From: Sphaerisporangium sp.
Lineage (GTDB): Bacteria > Actinomycetota > Actinomycetes > Streptosporangiales > Streptosporangiaceae
Assembly: GCA_025964675.1 (NCBI GenBank)
Contig: JAOPYI010000116.1
Location: 1-64,000 of the forward strand
Direction of reading: 5' to 3'
DNA length: 64,000 bases
Part shown: piece by piece, positions 35,041-43,381 of the stretch
Layout of the letters: the number at the start of each line of letters is the position of its first letter
Position numbering within the stretch: the stretch's first letter is position 1
Made by a program: the position numbers and the translations under genes
Notes under the pieces: model-generated
What the model was told of the DNA's origin: nothing
The model's input: only the letters and a program-made list of their open reading frames with translations
Databases searched by the model: none

Positions 35041-37356
35041 TCACCCCGCGGGGGAGGTCGCGGTCACGCGGGTCCACTCGATGCGGGCCTCGGCGGAGTT
35101 GCCGTGCGCGGTCCCTGTCACCCAGTGCATGACCTGCGGGTTCTCCCGGCTGTTCTGCACCACCCAGGTGGCCCCGGTGTCGGCCCCGTCGCGATGGAGG
35201 TGGGCCACCCCGGCACTGTCGACCGTGACCTTCCAGGTCGACGGAGCGGGCGCCGTGGCCGAGGAGTAGACCTTCTCCCACACGCTCGAGCCCTTCTTCA
35301 TCGTCCAGACGCCGCTCTTCTGGACCGTCAGCATCAGACGCACGTAGCCGTTGGTGACCCTGGTGCCGAGGGTGACGCCCTCGCCCGTGGCGGGGTCCAG
35401 GGCGCTGTCGTCATCGACCTGCCCCCGGAACTCCAGCGTGAAGTCGCAGCCCTTGGTGACGTCGAGACCGATCGACGCCTTCGACACCTTCTGGGTGGTG
35501 CTGCGGAGCCGCAGGTGGCCTCCGGTCACCTCGGCCACGCCTCCCGAGCGGTCGAGAGCCCAGTCGCCGAACGTGTCCCAGGTGCTGCTCGCGACGTCGT
35601 CGACGACCTCCACCAGGTCCACCAGGGCCTCCGCGGGAGCGGCGGCGGTGCCCGAGCACCACACCGACACCTGCGGAGCCTCACGGGAAGAGGCGACCAC
35701 CCACCCGGCCCCCGTCTCGGCCCCGTCATGGAAGAGGGTGGCGTTGCCCCCGGCGTCGACGACCACCTGCCACACGTGAGAGCCCGCCGTGTCGCCGGGC
35801 GTCGCGTGGACGCGGCTCCACCCGCCCGTGCCCTGGACGAACGAGTACACGCCGTCGGGCTGGAGTGCCAGCATCAGTCTCCGGGCTCCGGTGGCGACCT
35901 TCAGCGCGAGGCCGGCGCCAGCTCCGGTGCCCGGGTCCAGCACGGAGTACGAGGTCATCCGCGCCTTCATCGTCGCGACGAACCCGCTGGAGGGGCCGTA
36001 CCGCTGGGTGACGCCCGAGAAGCCCGCCGTCGCGTCGGCCAGGCGCAGGCGACCGGACGTGTCGAGCTCGACGGCGCCGCCGCCGGTCGTCACGGTCCAG
36101 CCGGACAGCTCGTCCCACTTCGGGCCGATCCCGGTGAAGGCCTTGGAGATGTCGAGCTTCGCCACCTTGATGTTGGTCTGGTTGTGCTCCCAGACGACGA
36201 GGAAGCGGCCCGGCTCGTACTCGGCCGCGCTCGCGTACACGTCCCAGCCTCGGGCCGCGCCCTTGGTCAGCCGCGTGCCGTCCGCGAAGAGCCGTCCCGG
36301 GCCCCAGGGGGCGTGCGGGCGCTTGATCTTGTAGCAGAGGACCTCGCGGTACTGGTCGGGCTTGCTCGCGCCCGCGCCGGTGAACGGGCCGGCGAGGGTG
36401 TTGTAGATCGTGAGGTACTGGTCGTTCGTGTCCTTCGCGAAGAACCCTTTGACGTAATAATTCGGGATATTGGGGTCTAAGGTCATCGGGGACCAGGTCA
36501 GCCCGCCGTCCGTGCTGGTGGCGGTCGCGGCGTAGGCGGCATGGGTGCGGTAGAAGGCGTCCTTGCCGGCCGCCGACGTGCCTCCCGTGTGGTCCAGCGT
36601 GCGCGTCACCATGAGCAGCGTGCCCGGCGCGTCGTGCGACACGACGAGCTGGGGCTCCTCGACGCCGATGCCCGGAGGGTTCGCGGCGAGCGCCCCAGGC
36701 GTCCAGGTGACCAGGTCCGCCGACCGCAGCACGCCCGCCCGCGTGGCGCCCCTGGACTCCTGCCAGTAGGGGATCAGCCAGGTCCCGTCATACTTCACCG
36801 GCTTGCCCGCCACCACGACGCCCCTGCTGTTGCCGGCCACGGCGACGTTGATGGGGAAGTCGGTCCAGGTACGGCCGCCGTCGGTGCTCCTCTTCGCCAC
36901 CATCGCCACGGGGAAGCCGTCGACGTTCCCCTGCCCGTCCCGGTCGGTGGCGGTCGTGATCCGGCCGAGCAGGGCGTACAGGGTGCCCGCGTCATTCAGG
37001 AAGATCACGTAGTGGTAGCGATAGGTCGAGGTCGCGGCGGCGAGCGTGCCGGTCGTCCAGGTCGCTCCGCCGTCGCCGGAGCGGGCGTACAGGATGGAGC
37101 CCTGGTCGGTCGGGGTGGGGTCGCGGCCGTCCCGTGCCCCCGACCGCCAGCCGACCACCACGCGCCGGGCGTCGAGGGCGACGATGTCGGGCACGCGGTT
37201 ACCCTCGTGCGCCAGCTCGCCCTGCGAGTCGCTCTCCACCGCCCGGTAGACGATGACCGGGTCGCCGACCGCCGCTCCGACGATGTCGGCGTCCGGCCAG
37301 GATCGCGCGCGGCCATGGCCCGGGGGGACGGTCGGAGTCATGATCACAGGGAACAC
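35041..37356 (-). CDS. Sialidase-like BNR-repeat protein with two C-terminal repeats
   Basis: A 771-residue protein. Residues about 25-420 form a six-bladed-propeller sialidase-like domain with Asp boxes SGDGGATW, STDGGRTW and STDGGLTW; the early VIVYRAVESDSQG and RVPDIVALDARRVVVGW also fit exo-sialidases. Residues about 425-600 and 601-771 are two related beta-sandwich modules, each ending in WVV-x2-SRE-x-PQV (WVVASSREAPQV and WVVQNSRENPQV). Its sugar substrate is unknown. No signal peptide is visible after the GTG start at 37356, although the family is normally secreted. The gene lies between remnants of other secreted-hydrolase genes, so its 5' end may be lost. Confidence 0.75.
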   Translation of the reverse strand: MFPVIMTPTVPPGHGRARSWPDADIVGAAVGDPVIVYRAVESDSQGELAHEGNRVPDIVALDARRVVVGWRSGARDGRDPTPTDQGSILYARSGDGGATWTTGTLAAATSTYRYHYVIFLNDAGTLYALLGRITTATDRDGQGNVDGFPVAMVAKRSTDGGRTWTDFPINVAVAGNSRGVVVAGKPVKYDGTWLIPYWQESRGATRAGVLRSADLVTWTPGALAANPPGIGVEEPQLVVSHDAPGTLLMVTRTLDHTGGTSAAGKDAFYRTHAAYAATATSTDGGLTWSPMTLDPNIPNYYVKGFFAKDTNDQYLTIYNTLAGPFTGAGASKPDQYREVLCYKIKRPHAPWGPGRLFADGTRLTKGAARGWDVYASAAEYEPGRFLVVWEHNQTNIKVAKLDISKAFTGIGPKWDELSGWTVTTGGGAVELDTSGRLRLADATAGFSGVTQRYGPSSGFVATMKARMTSYSVLDPGTGAGAGLALKVATGARRLMLALQPDGVYSFVQGTGGWSRVHATPGDTAGSHVWQVVVDAGGNATLFHDGAETGAGWVVASSREAPQVSVWCSGTAAAPAEALVDLVEVVDDVASSTWDTFGDWALDRSGGVAEVTGGHLRLRSTTQKVSKASIGLDVTKGCDFTLEFRGQVDDDSALDPATGEGVTLGTRVTNGYVRLMLTVQKSGVWTMKKGSSVWEKVYSSATAPAPSTWKVTVDSAGVAHLHRDGADTGATWVVQNSRENPQVMHWVTGTAHGNSAEARIEWTRVTATSPAG

Positions 37357-37403
37357 GACCGCCCCGCGTGGGGCAGCGAATCCACCACGCTTTCATCAGG
37401 TGT

Positions 37404-37505
37404 TCACCTTGGAGTGCTGACGGTGTACGTGCCGTTCCGCAGGCTGTTGATCGTCGTACCGCTCGGCAGGGTCCACTTGGTGGTGGCCGCCTTGGGAGAT
37501 CGGTC
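37404..37505 (-). pseudogene. Remnant of a CBM2-like carbohydrate-binding domain
   Basis: A 33-codon stretch ending in a stop reads KWTLPSGTTINSLRNGTYTV. It resembles the middle of a family 2 cellulose-binding module (WTLPSGQ-x-I-x-x-LWN), a domain common on actinomycete secreted hydrolases. There is no start or flanking domain; upstream DNA belongs to the plus-strand uridine-kinase-like gene. It points the same way as the sialidase-like gene just downstream and may be the debris of its former neighbour or 5' end. Confidence 0.45.
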
Positions 37506-37516
37506 AGGATGGGGAT

Positions 37517-38146
37517 GTGGACGTACGCCCTGTTACTCCCTCGGCCCTGGTCGAGGAGCTCGCCGATCGGATAGCCGGGGCGCCCGGGGGATCCTGGGTG
37601 CGGGTCGCCCTGGACGGCGCTCCGGCGGCGCGGCCAGGGGACCTGGCCGACGCACTCGCCGGGCCGTTGCGCGTTCGCGGCCGCGAGGTCCTTCGCGTCT
37701 CGGCGGCCGACTTCCTGCGCCCGGCTTCGCTCCGCTTCGAGTACGGCCGTACCGACCCTGACGCGTTCTACGACGACTGGCTGGACTACGGCGCGCTGTC
37801 CCGGGAGGTTCTCAACCCTCTGGAGCCCACTGGATCGGGAAAGGTCCTCCCCACGCTGTGGGACAGCACCATCGATCGCGCCACCCGCGCGCCGTACGTG
37901 ACCATGCCTCGGGGCGGGGTGCTGCTGATGGACGGGGCGCTGCTGCTGGGCCGCTGGCTGCCCTTCGACGTGACCGTGCACCTGTGGCTCTCGCCCGGCG
38001 CGCTGGCGCGGCGTACCGCCGAGGACCAGCGGTGGACCCTGCCCGCCTACGCGAGGTACGAGGAGGAGGCCGGGCCGCTGGACACCGCGGATGTGGTCGT
38101 CCGCGCCGACGACCCACGGCACCCGGCCGTCGTGGCCGGGTTCTGA
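37517..38146 (+). CDS. Uridine-kinase-like P-loop fold protein lacking a Walker A lysine
   Basis: A 209-residue protein of the actinobacterial uridine-kinase-like family. Typical blocks are VSAADFLRPASLRFEYGRTD, PDAFYDDWLDYGALSREVL, LLMDGALLLGRWLPFDV and TVHLWLSPGALARRTAEDQR. Where a P-loop GxxxxGKT would lie the sequence is DGAPAARPGDL, so the ATP-binding lysine is missing. The kinase label is therefore doubtful; a nucleotide-related role is possible. The GTG start has GGATGGGG close upstream. It stands alone between the CBM2 remnant and asnB. Confidence 0.75.
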   Translation: MDVRPVTPSALVEELADRIAGAPGGSWVRVALDGAPAARPGDLADALAGPLRVRGREVLRVSAADFLRPASLRFEYGRTDPDAFYDDWLDYGALSREVLNPLEPTGSGKVLPTLWDSTIDRATRAPYVTMPRGGVLLMDGALLLGRWLPFDVTVHLWLSPGALARRTAEDQRWTLPAYARYEEEAGPLDTADVVVRADDPRHPAVVAGF

Positions 38147-38250
38147 CGCCTCCTGCCGTTCGCCGGCTGAGCCATCCGCGCGGGAAACGGACGGGGTCGA
38201 ACACCGGCCAGGCGACCGGAGACCATCCTTTGCCACCGGACGGGCGGGGT

Positions 38251-38272
38251 TGCCCGGGTGCCCGGCCGGGCA
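38251..38272 (+). terminator. Hairpin upstream of asnB
   Basis: Arms TGCCCGG (38251-38257) and CCGGGCA (38266-38272) form a perfect 7-bp stem with an 8-base loop. It probably ends the transcript of the uridine-kinase-like gene. Confidence 0.4.
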
Positions 38273-38344
38273 TACAGGGGGCCTGATGGCCGTTTGACCA
38301 GGTGGAACAACTTCCTGCTTCCGACGAGACGTGGGGTCGTCGAG

Positions 38345-40207
38345 ATGTGCGGAATCACTGGGTGGGTGGACTTCGACAGGGATCTACGGGAGTCACGGGA
38401 CACGCTGCGGGACATGACCGAGACCATGGCCTGCCGTGGACCGGACGACGAGGGGATGTGGCTGTCCCCGCACGGCGCGCTGGGGCACCGGCGGCTCGCG
38501 ATCATCGACCTCCAGGGCGGTCGCCAGCCCATGGTCGCGGAGGAGGACGGCGAGGTGCTCGCCGTCCTGACCTACAGCGGCGAGGTGTACAACTTCCAGG
38601 AGCTGCGCGTCGAGCTGGCCGCGCGAGGTCACCAGTTCCGCACCCGCAGTGACACCGAGGTCGTCCTGCGCGCCTACCTCGAATGGGGCGCCGATCTGGG
38701 CGTCCATTTCAACGGCATGTACGCCTTCGGGATCTGGGACCCCCGCACCGAGGAGCTCGTGCTCGTACGCGACCGGCTGGGCATCAAGCCGCTCTACTAC
38801 TACCCGACCCCGGCCGGCGTGCTGTTCGGCTCGGAGCCCAAGGCCATCCTCGCCAACCCTCTTTCCCTGCCCCCCGTGGTGGAGGCCGAAGGGCTGCGAG
38901 AGCTGCTCTCGTTCGTCAAGACCCCGGAATGCGCGGTCTACCGGGGGATGTACGAAGTGCGGCCGGGCGGTGTCGTCAGGGTCAACCGGCACGGCCTGGC
39001 CAAGCACCGCTACTGGCAGCTCCAGGCCCGCGAGCACACCGACGACCTGCCGACCACCATCCGCACGATTCGCGGGCTGCTGGACGACATCATCGAACGC
39101 CAGCTCATCTCCGACGTGCCGCTGTGCACGCTGCTGTCCGGTGGCCTCGACTCCAGCGCCGTGACCGCGCTCGCCGCCAAGGCCCTGCGCGAGCACGGCC
39201 AGGGCAAGCTCCGCTCGTTCTCCGTCGACTTCGTCGGCTACACCGAGAACTTCAGCCCCGACGAGATGCGCGACACTCCCGACACGCCGTACGTCCACGA
39301 CCTCGTCCGGCATCTCGAGGACCTCGGCGTCGAGCACACCGACATCGTGCTGGACTCCGGCGACCTCATGAACCCCCAGGTACGGATGGCCGTGCTGAGG
39401 GCACGTGATCTGCCGATGGGCATCGGCGACATGGACACGTCGCTCTACCTGCTGTTCAAGGCGATCCGGGCATACTCCACGGTCGCGCTGTCCGGAGAGT
39501 CGGCCGACGAGGTCTTCGGCGGCTACCGCTGGTTCCACGACCCGGAGGCGGTGAACGCCGGGACGTTCCCGTGGCTGGCCGCCCAGGGAGGCGTCCGCTT
39601 CACGGCGCTAGAGGAGGTGCTCGACCAGGATCTGCTGCGCAAGCTGGACATCACGGGCTACCGCGCCCAGCGCTACCGCCAGGCACTGGACGAGGTGCCG
39701 CGCCTGCCGGGGGAGAGCGGGCTGCAGTCGCGGATGCGGGAGATCAGCTACCTCCACCTGTCACGGTTCGTGCAGATCCTGCTCGACCGCAAGGACCGCA
39801 TGAGCATGGCCGTCGGGCTGGAGGTCCGCGTGCCGTTCTGCGACCACCGGCTCGTGGAGTACGTCTTCAACGCGCCGTGGTCGATGAAGACCTACGACGG
39901 GCGCGAGAAAAGCCTGCTCCGCGCGGCCGTGGCCGACCTGCTCCCGCAGTCGGTGCTGGAGCGCCGCAAGAGCCCGTACCCCTCGACGCAGGACCCGGGG
40001 TACGAGAAGGCCCTCAGGGATGAGGCGGCCCGCCTGCTCAGCAGCGGAAATCTCGCGGCGGCACCCTTCGTCGACCTCTCCAAGATCCGCGCCATGCTGG
40101 ACCAGCCGCAGGGCACGGTCAGCCGCCACGACGTACGGGCGGCGCTGGAGGGGCTCCTGCAGTTCAACGCCTGGCTGGAGAGATACCAGGTGCGGATCAA
40201 CGTGTGA
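38345..40207 (+). CDS. asnB: Asparagine synthase (glutamine-hydrolysing)
   Basis: A 620-residue AsnB-type enzyme. It begins MCGITGWVDF, so Cys2 is the N-terminal glutaminase nucleophile; this fixes the start at 38345, with GTGGGG upstream. GATase features include MACRGPDDEGMW and HRRLAIIDL. The synthetase domain has the pyrophosphate loop LLSGGLDSSAVTAL, ALSGESADEVFGGY, and RKDRMSMAVGLEVRVPFCDH. It makes Asn from Asp, ATP and Gln. Related enzymes can act in peptide or cell-wall amidation, but no such context is seen; it stands alone. Length is normal for the class. Confidence 0.92.
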   Translation: MCGITGWVDFDRDLRESRDTLRDMTETMACRGPDDEGMWLSPHGALGHRRLAIIDLQGGRQPMVAEEDGEVLAVLTYSGEVYNFQELRVELAARGHQFRTRSDTEVVLRAYLEWGADLGVHFNGMYAFGIWDPRTEELVLVRDRLGIKPLYYYPTPAGVLFGSEPKAILANPLSLPPVVEAEGLRELLSFVKTPECAVYRGMYEVRPGGVVRVNRHGLAKHRYWQLQAREHTDDLPTTIRTIRGLLDDIIERQLISDVPLCTLLSGGLDSSAVTALAAKALREHGQGKLRSFSVDFVGYTENFSPDEMRDTPDTPYVHDLVRHLEDLGVEHTDIVLDSGDLMNPQVRMAVLRARDLPMGIGDMDTSLYLLFKAIRAYSTVALSGESADEVFGGYRWFHDPEAVNAGTFPWLAAQGGVRFTALEEVLDQDLLRKLDITGYRAQRYRQALDEVPRLPGESGLQSRMREISYLHLSRFVQILLDRKDRMSMAVGLEVRVPFCDHRLVEYVFNAPWSMKTYDGREKSLLRAAVADLLPQSVLERRKSPYPSTQDPGYEKALRDEAARLLSSGNLAAAPFVDLSKIRAMLDQPQGTVSRHDVRAALEGLLQFNAWLERYQVRINV

Positions 40208-40305
40208 CGGGCGTGCCCGCCGTGGCCGGAAGCCTGGCGACCCAGGTGAGGAGCGGGAGATGAGGCCCCTCACCAGCCGCATCGGCTCGCACCTCCCGGC
40301 GCCAG

Positions 40306-40731
40306 TCAGCGGCTCACGCGGTCGAGGCCATCGGCGATGCCGCGCCGGAGCATGTCTCCGTAGGGCCCGGCCGGGAGATCACCGGCGTGGTCGGCCGCGA
40401 GGCGGAAGTAGCGCGCGGCCTCGGCCGGATCTCCCATCAGCTCGTGCGACGCGCCCATGTTGAGGTAGAGCGAGGGATAGAACTCAAGGACGCGCTCGTC
40501 TTCCGTGGCGTTCGCGTGGTGCAGCGAGACGGCGTTCCACAGCAGGGTCTCCTCCGCGGAGTCCTGCTGGCGGGCGACGTAGTGGGCGGCCACGCAGGCG
40601 TCGAAGTCGTCGCCCCGCTCGGCCCACGCCTGGTCGAACAGCCGGCGCGCGTCCTCCGGCTTGCCCTCGGACTCGGCGCGCATGCCGTCGGCGCACAGGC
40701 GGACGACTGGGTTGTCGAGATCGAGATCCAC
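40306..40731 (-). CDS. TPR-like helical-repeat protein of unknown function
   Basis: A 141-residue all-helical protein. It begins with GTG (VDLDLDNPVVRLCADG), with GGGAGG about 5 bases upstream. Repeats of TPR type are visible: MRAESEGKPEDARRLFDQAW at about 17-36 and LYLNMGASHELMGDPAEAAR at about 88-107. It most likely binds a protein or peptide; no catalytic residues are seen. Similar short TPR proteins are found across actinomycetes. It lies after the zur gene on the same strand, with a 130-base gap, and no functional link is evident. Confidence 0.75.
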   Translation of the reverse strand: MDLDLDNPVVRLCADGMRAESEGKPEDARRLFDQAWAERGDDFDACVAAHYVARQQDSAEETLLWNAVSLHHANATEDERVLEFYPSLYLNMGASHELMGDPAEAARYFRLAADHAGDLPAGPYGDMLRRGIADGLDRVSR

Positions 40732-40861
40732 GGCTACCTCCCTTGTTCTGGGTCCCCAGAAGCCTAAGCCGTGGAACCGACAAAGTTCCGGGCGCGGGGG
40801 GCCGGGCTCACCCGAACCCCTCGGCGGCGCGGCGCTCGTACGCGCGGCGCCGGGACACCCG

Positions 40862-41314
40862 TCAGGCCGTGGCGGAGGCGCAGCCGGGGCAGACGCCGAA
40901 GATCTCCACGGTGTGGTCGACGTCGACGAACCCCGCCTCGGCGGCGACGCCCTCGGCCCACCGCTCGACGGCCCTGCCCTCGACCTCGATGCTGCGCCCG
41001 CACGAGCGGCACGTCATGTGGTGGTGGTGACCGCCGGTCGCGCATCGGCGGTAGAGCGTCTCGCCGCTCTCGTCGCGGATGGCGTCGACGGCCTCGTCCT
41101 CGCTGAGCACCTGGAGGTGGCGGTAGACGGTGGTCAGGCCGACGCGCTCGCCCAGGCGGCGCAGCTCGGCGTGGATCTCCTGGGCGCTGTGGAACCCGGG
41201 CAGCTTGCCCAGCACCGACACCAGCGCCTCGGCCTGCCGGGTGCCCCTGACCCGGGTGCCCCGGGTGGAGGGCCGATCGAGCTGTCGCGACGGTTCGACT
41301 GATTGCGGCGTCAT
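40862..41314 (-). CDS. zur: Fur-family zinc uptake regulator Zur
   Basis: A 150-residue Fur-family repressor. The DNA-binding half has FHSAQEIHAELRRLGERVGL and TTVYRHLQVL. The regulatory site has GGHHHHMTCRSCG and the structural zinc Cys pair is completed by VCPGC near the end. Fur members with this His cluster beside a zinc importer are Zur. Zn-bound Zur represses znu operons. The ATG at 41314 has GGGAGGGG about 6 bases upstream; longer in-frame versions are unlikely. It is divergent from znuA1, and the gap has two Zur-box-like sites. Confidence 0.92.
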   Translation of the reverse strand: MTPQSVEPSRQLDRPSTRGTRVRGTRQAEALVSVLGKLPGFHSAQEIHAELRRLGERVGLTTVYRHLQVLSEDEAVDAIRDESGETLYRRCATGGHHHHMTCRSCGRSIEVEGRAVERWAEGVAAEAGFVDVDHTVEIFGVCPGCASATA

Positions 41315-41567
41315 GCTGAGCCCCTCCCACCCACCTTGGTAAGCCTGTGCACGGCTTTCACCGTCGCTATGAAGGCTACCAACCGGCGTGACCCGTCCCC
41401 TTGCTCCGCGACGGCACGTGCCGCACATGCCGTGCACCTCGGTCTTCGGCGAGTCCGGTTGGAAGTCGGCCTCCCTGGCCATGCGCTCCAGCCGGCCTTC
41501 GCCTTCTTTCCGGTCCACGTGTCGCAGGCGGACGTCATGATCAGACGCTACGAGACAAATCTGACAT

Positions 41568-41586
41568 TGACAACCATTATCTATCA
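41568..41586. promoter_or_regulatory. Candidate Zur box 1
   Basis: TGACAACCATTATCTATCA is an AT-rich imperfect palindrome sharing CATTATC with the two other sites near znu genes. It lies about 64 bases before znuA1, where it could overlap the promoter. Confidence 0.55.
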
Positions 41587-41617
41587 GAGCACGATACCGA
41601 GTGGCCCCTATTGAGAT

Positions 41618-41633
41618 TGAATTTCATTATCCA
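41618..41633. promoter_or_regulatory. Candidate Zur box 2
   Basis: TGAATTTCATTATCCA shares TGAAT-x-TCATTATC with the site before znuA2. It lies 17 bases before the znuA1 start, so a bound repressor would block initiation. Confidence 0.6.
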
Positions 41634-41649
41634 CTCGCTTGGAGACGCG

Positions 41650-42618
41650 TTGCCCATCCGAAACCTCCGCCTGGTCGTTCCCCTGCTGGGGGCCGTGCTG
41701 GCCGCGGTGACGGCCTGCGGTTCGAGCTCGACGAACACAGCCCACGACACCGGCGCTACGACAGGCGCGCCCGCGACGACACTGAAAGTGATCGCCACCA
41801 CGACGCAGGTGGCCGACTTCGCCCGCAACATCGGCGGCGACAGGATCCAGCTGACCCAGATCCTGAAGCCGAACGTGGACCCGCACGATTACGAGCCGTC
41901 CCCCCTGGACATTCAGGCGATCAGCGAAGCCGACGTGGTGGTGGAGAACGGCTTGGGGCTGGAGAGGTGGCTCGCCCAGACCATCGCGTCCTCGGGGTTC
42001 CACGGCACGCGGGTCGACGCCAGCAAGGGGGTCACGATCCGCGAGGGCGACGGCTCGAAGGAAGGAGGGGCGGGTGACCCGCACATCTGGCACAACCCCC
42101 AGAACGTCGTGATCATGAGCCGCAACATCGCCGACGCCTTCGGCAGCATGGCAGCCGCCGACAAGGCGTACTTCGACGGCAACCTGCGCACCTACACGGC
42201 CACGCTGAACCAGTTGGACACGTGGATCGCGCAGCAGATCGACTCCGTGCCCGCCGGCCGGCGCAAGCTGGTCACCAACCATGACGCCTTCGGTTACTAC
42301 GTCGACCGCTACCACTTGACCTTCGTCGGCTCGATCATCCCGAGCTTCGACCCCTCCGCCGAGCTGTCCGCCCAGCAACTGACCAGCATCGTCGCGAAGA
42401 TCAAGTCCACTGGGGTAAAGGCGCTGTTCTCCGAGTCGTCACTGCCTCCCAAGACCGCGGAGGCCATCGGCGCCGAGGCCGGGGTGAGGGTGGAAGCGGG
42501 CGAGGACGCCCTCTACGGTGACACCCTCGGCCCGGCGGGCTCCGCGGGCGCCACGTACGTGGACATGGAGAAGCACAACACCACCACGATCGTCACCGCG
42601 CTGCGGGGTTCAGGATGA
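41650..42618 (+). CDS. znuA: Zinc ABC transporter substrate-binding lipoprotein ZnuA (copy 1)
   Basis: A 322-residue cluster A-I metal-binding lipoprotein. The signal ends in a lipobox (AAVTAC). Metal ligands are His in VDPHDYEPSP, His in GDPHIWHNP and His in TNHDAFGYYVDRY, a three-His set typical of zinc binders. The 280s loop is FSESSLPPKTAEAI. It captures zinc outside the membrane for the ZnuC/ZnuB importer. The TTG at 41650 is chosen because GGAG lies 5 bases upstream and it places the signal peptide correctly. It overlaps znuC by 4 bases. It is divergent from zur with two Zur-box-like sites upstream. Confidence 0.92.
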   Translation: MPIRNLRLVVPLLGAVLAAVTACGSSSTNTAHDTGATTGAPATTLKVIATTTQVADFARNIGGDRIQLTQILKPNVDPHDYEPSPLDIQAISEADVVVENGLGLERWLAQTIASSGFHGTRVDASKGVTIREGDGSKEGGAGDPHIWHNPQNVVIMSRNIADAFGSMAAADKAYFDGNLRTYTATLNQLDTWIAQQIDSVPAGRRKLVTNHDAFGYYVDRYHLTFVGSIIPSFDPSAELSAQQLTSIVAKIKSTGVKALFSESSLPPKTAEAIGAEAGVRVEAGEDALYGDTLGPAGSAGATYVDMEKHNTTTIVTALRGSG

Positions 42619-43364
42619 TCACGCTCACGCTGGATCAGGTCGGCGTCTCCTATGGGTCCGCCCGCGCTTTGGACAGCATCGACGGCACCGTCCATGCCGG
42701 TGAGGCGGTCGCCCTGATCGGCCCGAACGGCGCCGGCAAGTCGACGTTGATCAAGGCGATCCTCGGCCTGGTGCCCGTGGCCAGCGGACGGATCACCGTC
42801 CTCGGTGTTTCGCCAGACCAGGCCCGCCACCACATGGCCTACGTCCCGCAGGCCGACACATTGGACCCGGACTTCCCCATCTCGGTGGGCGAGGTCGTGC
42901 TCATGGGCCGCTACCGGCGGATCGGCTGGCTCCGGCGCCCCAAGAGGGCCGACCGTACAGCCGCGTCGCGGGCACTGGAACAGGTCGGTCTCGCCGAGCG
43001 TGCGCGGGACCGGTTCGGCACTCTCTCGGGTGGCCAGCGGCAGCGGGTGCTGCTGGCCAGGGCCATCGCCGCCGAGCCGCGGCTCCTGCTGCTCGACGAA
43101 CCGTTCAACGGAGTCGACGCGGTCAGCGAGCAGGCACTGCTGGACGCCATCACCGGGCTCAAGTCCGGCGGGACGGCGGTGGTCATCTCCACGCATGACC
43201 TCGCGCTGGCCCACCTGGCCTGCGAGGGGGTGTGCCTGCTCAACTGCTGCCAGTACGGCTTCGGCCCCGCCGCCGCCACGCTGACGCCCGAACGGCTGCG
43301 CGCCACTTACGGCGGGAACGCCCTCGAACTGCGCGGTGACCGGGTCATCGTGGCCCACTCCTAG
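42615..43364 (+). CDS. znuC: Zinc ABC transporter ATP-binding protein ZnuC (copy 1)
   Basis: A 249-residue ABC ATPase. Walker A is GPNGAGKSTLIKAI, the signature is FGTLSGGQRQRVLLARA, Walker B is PRLLLLDEPFNGVD, and the switch His lies in VVISTHDLALAHL. The Q-loop VPQADTLDPDFPISV is typical of metal importers. It overlaps znuA1 (ATGA). A small cysteine cluster (LLNCCQYG) follows the H-loop. Confidence 0.93.
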   Translation: MITLTLDQVGVSYGSARALDSIDGTVHAGEAVALIGPNGAGKSTLIKAILGLVPVASGRITVLGVSPDQARHHMAYVPQADTLDPDFPISVGEVVLMGRYRRIGWLRRPKRADRTAASRALEQVGLAERARDRFGTLSGGQRQRVLLARAIAAEPRLLLLDEPFNGVDAVSEQALLDAITGLKSGGTAVVISTHDLALAHLACEGVCLLNCCQYGFGPAAATLTPERLRATYGGNALELRGDRVIVAHS

Positions 43365-43381
43365 GACACCCGAGAGAGCCG

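Larger units (their letters stand above)
41315..41649. other. 335-bp divergent regulatory gap between zur and znuA1
   Basis: No gene is supported here. The right half is markedly AT-rich against the surrounding GC-rich DNA and carries two candidate Zur boxes (41568-41586 and 41618-41633) and the znuA1 ribosome-binding site GGAG. The left half holds the zur promoter and shows nothing else clear. Confidence 0.65.

Noticed and set aside
34840-36480. Long open frame on the plus strand opposite the sialidase-like gene (546 codons)
   Set aside because: It has no domain signature and is antisense to a gene with clear Asp boxes and repeats. It is an artefact of high GC in the third codon position.
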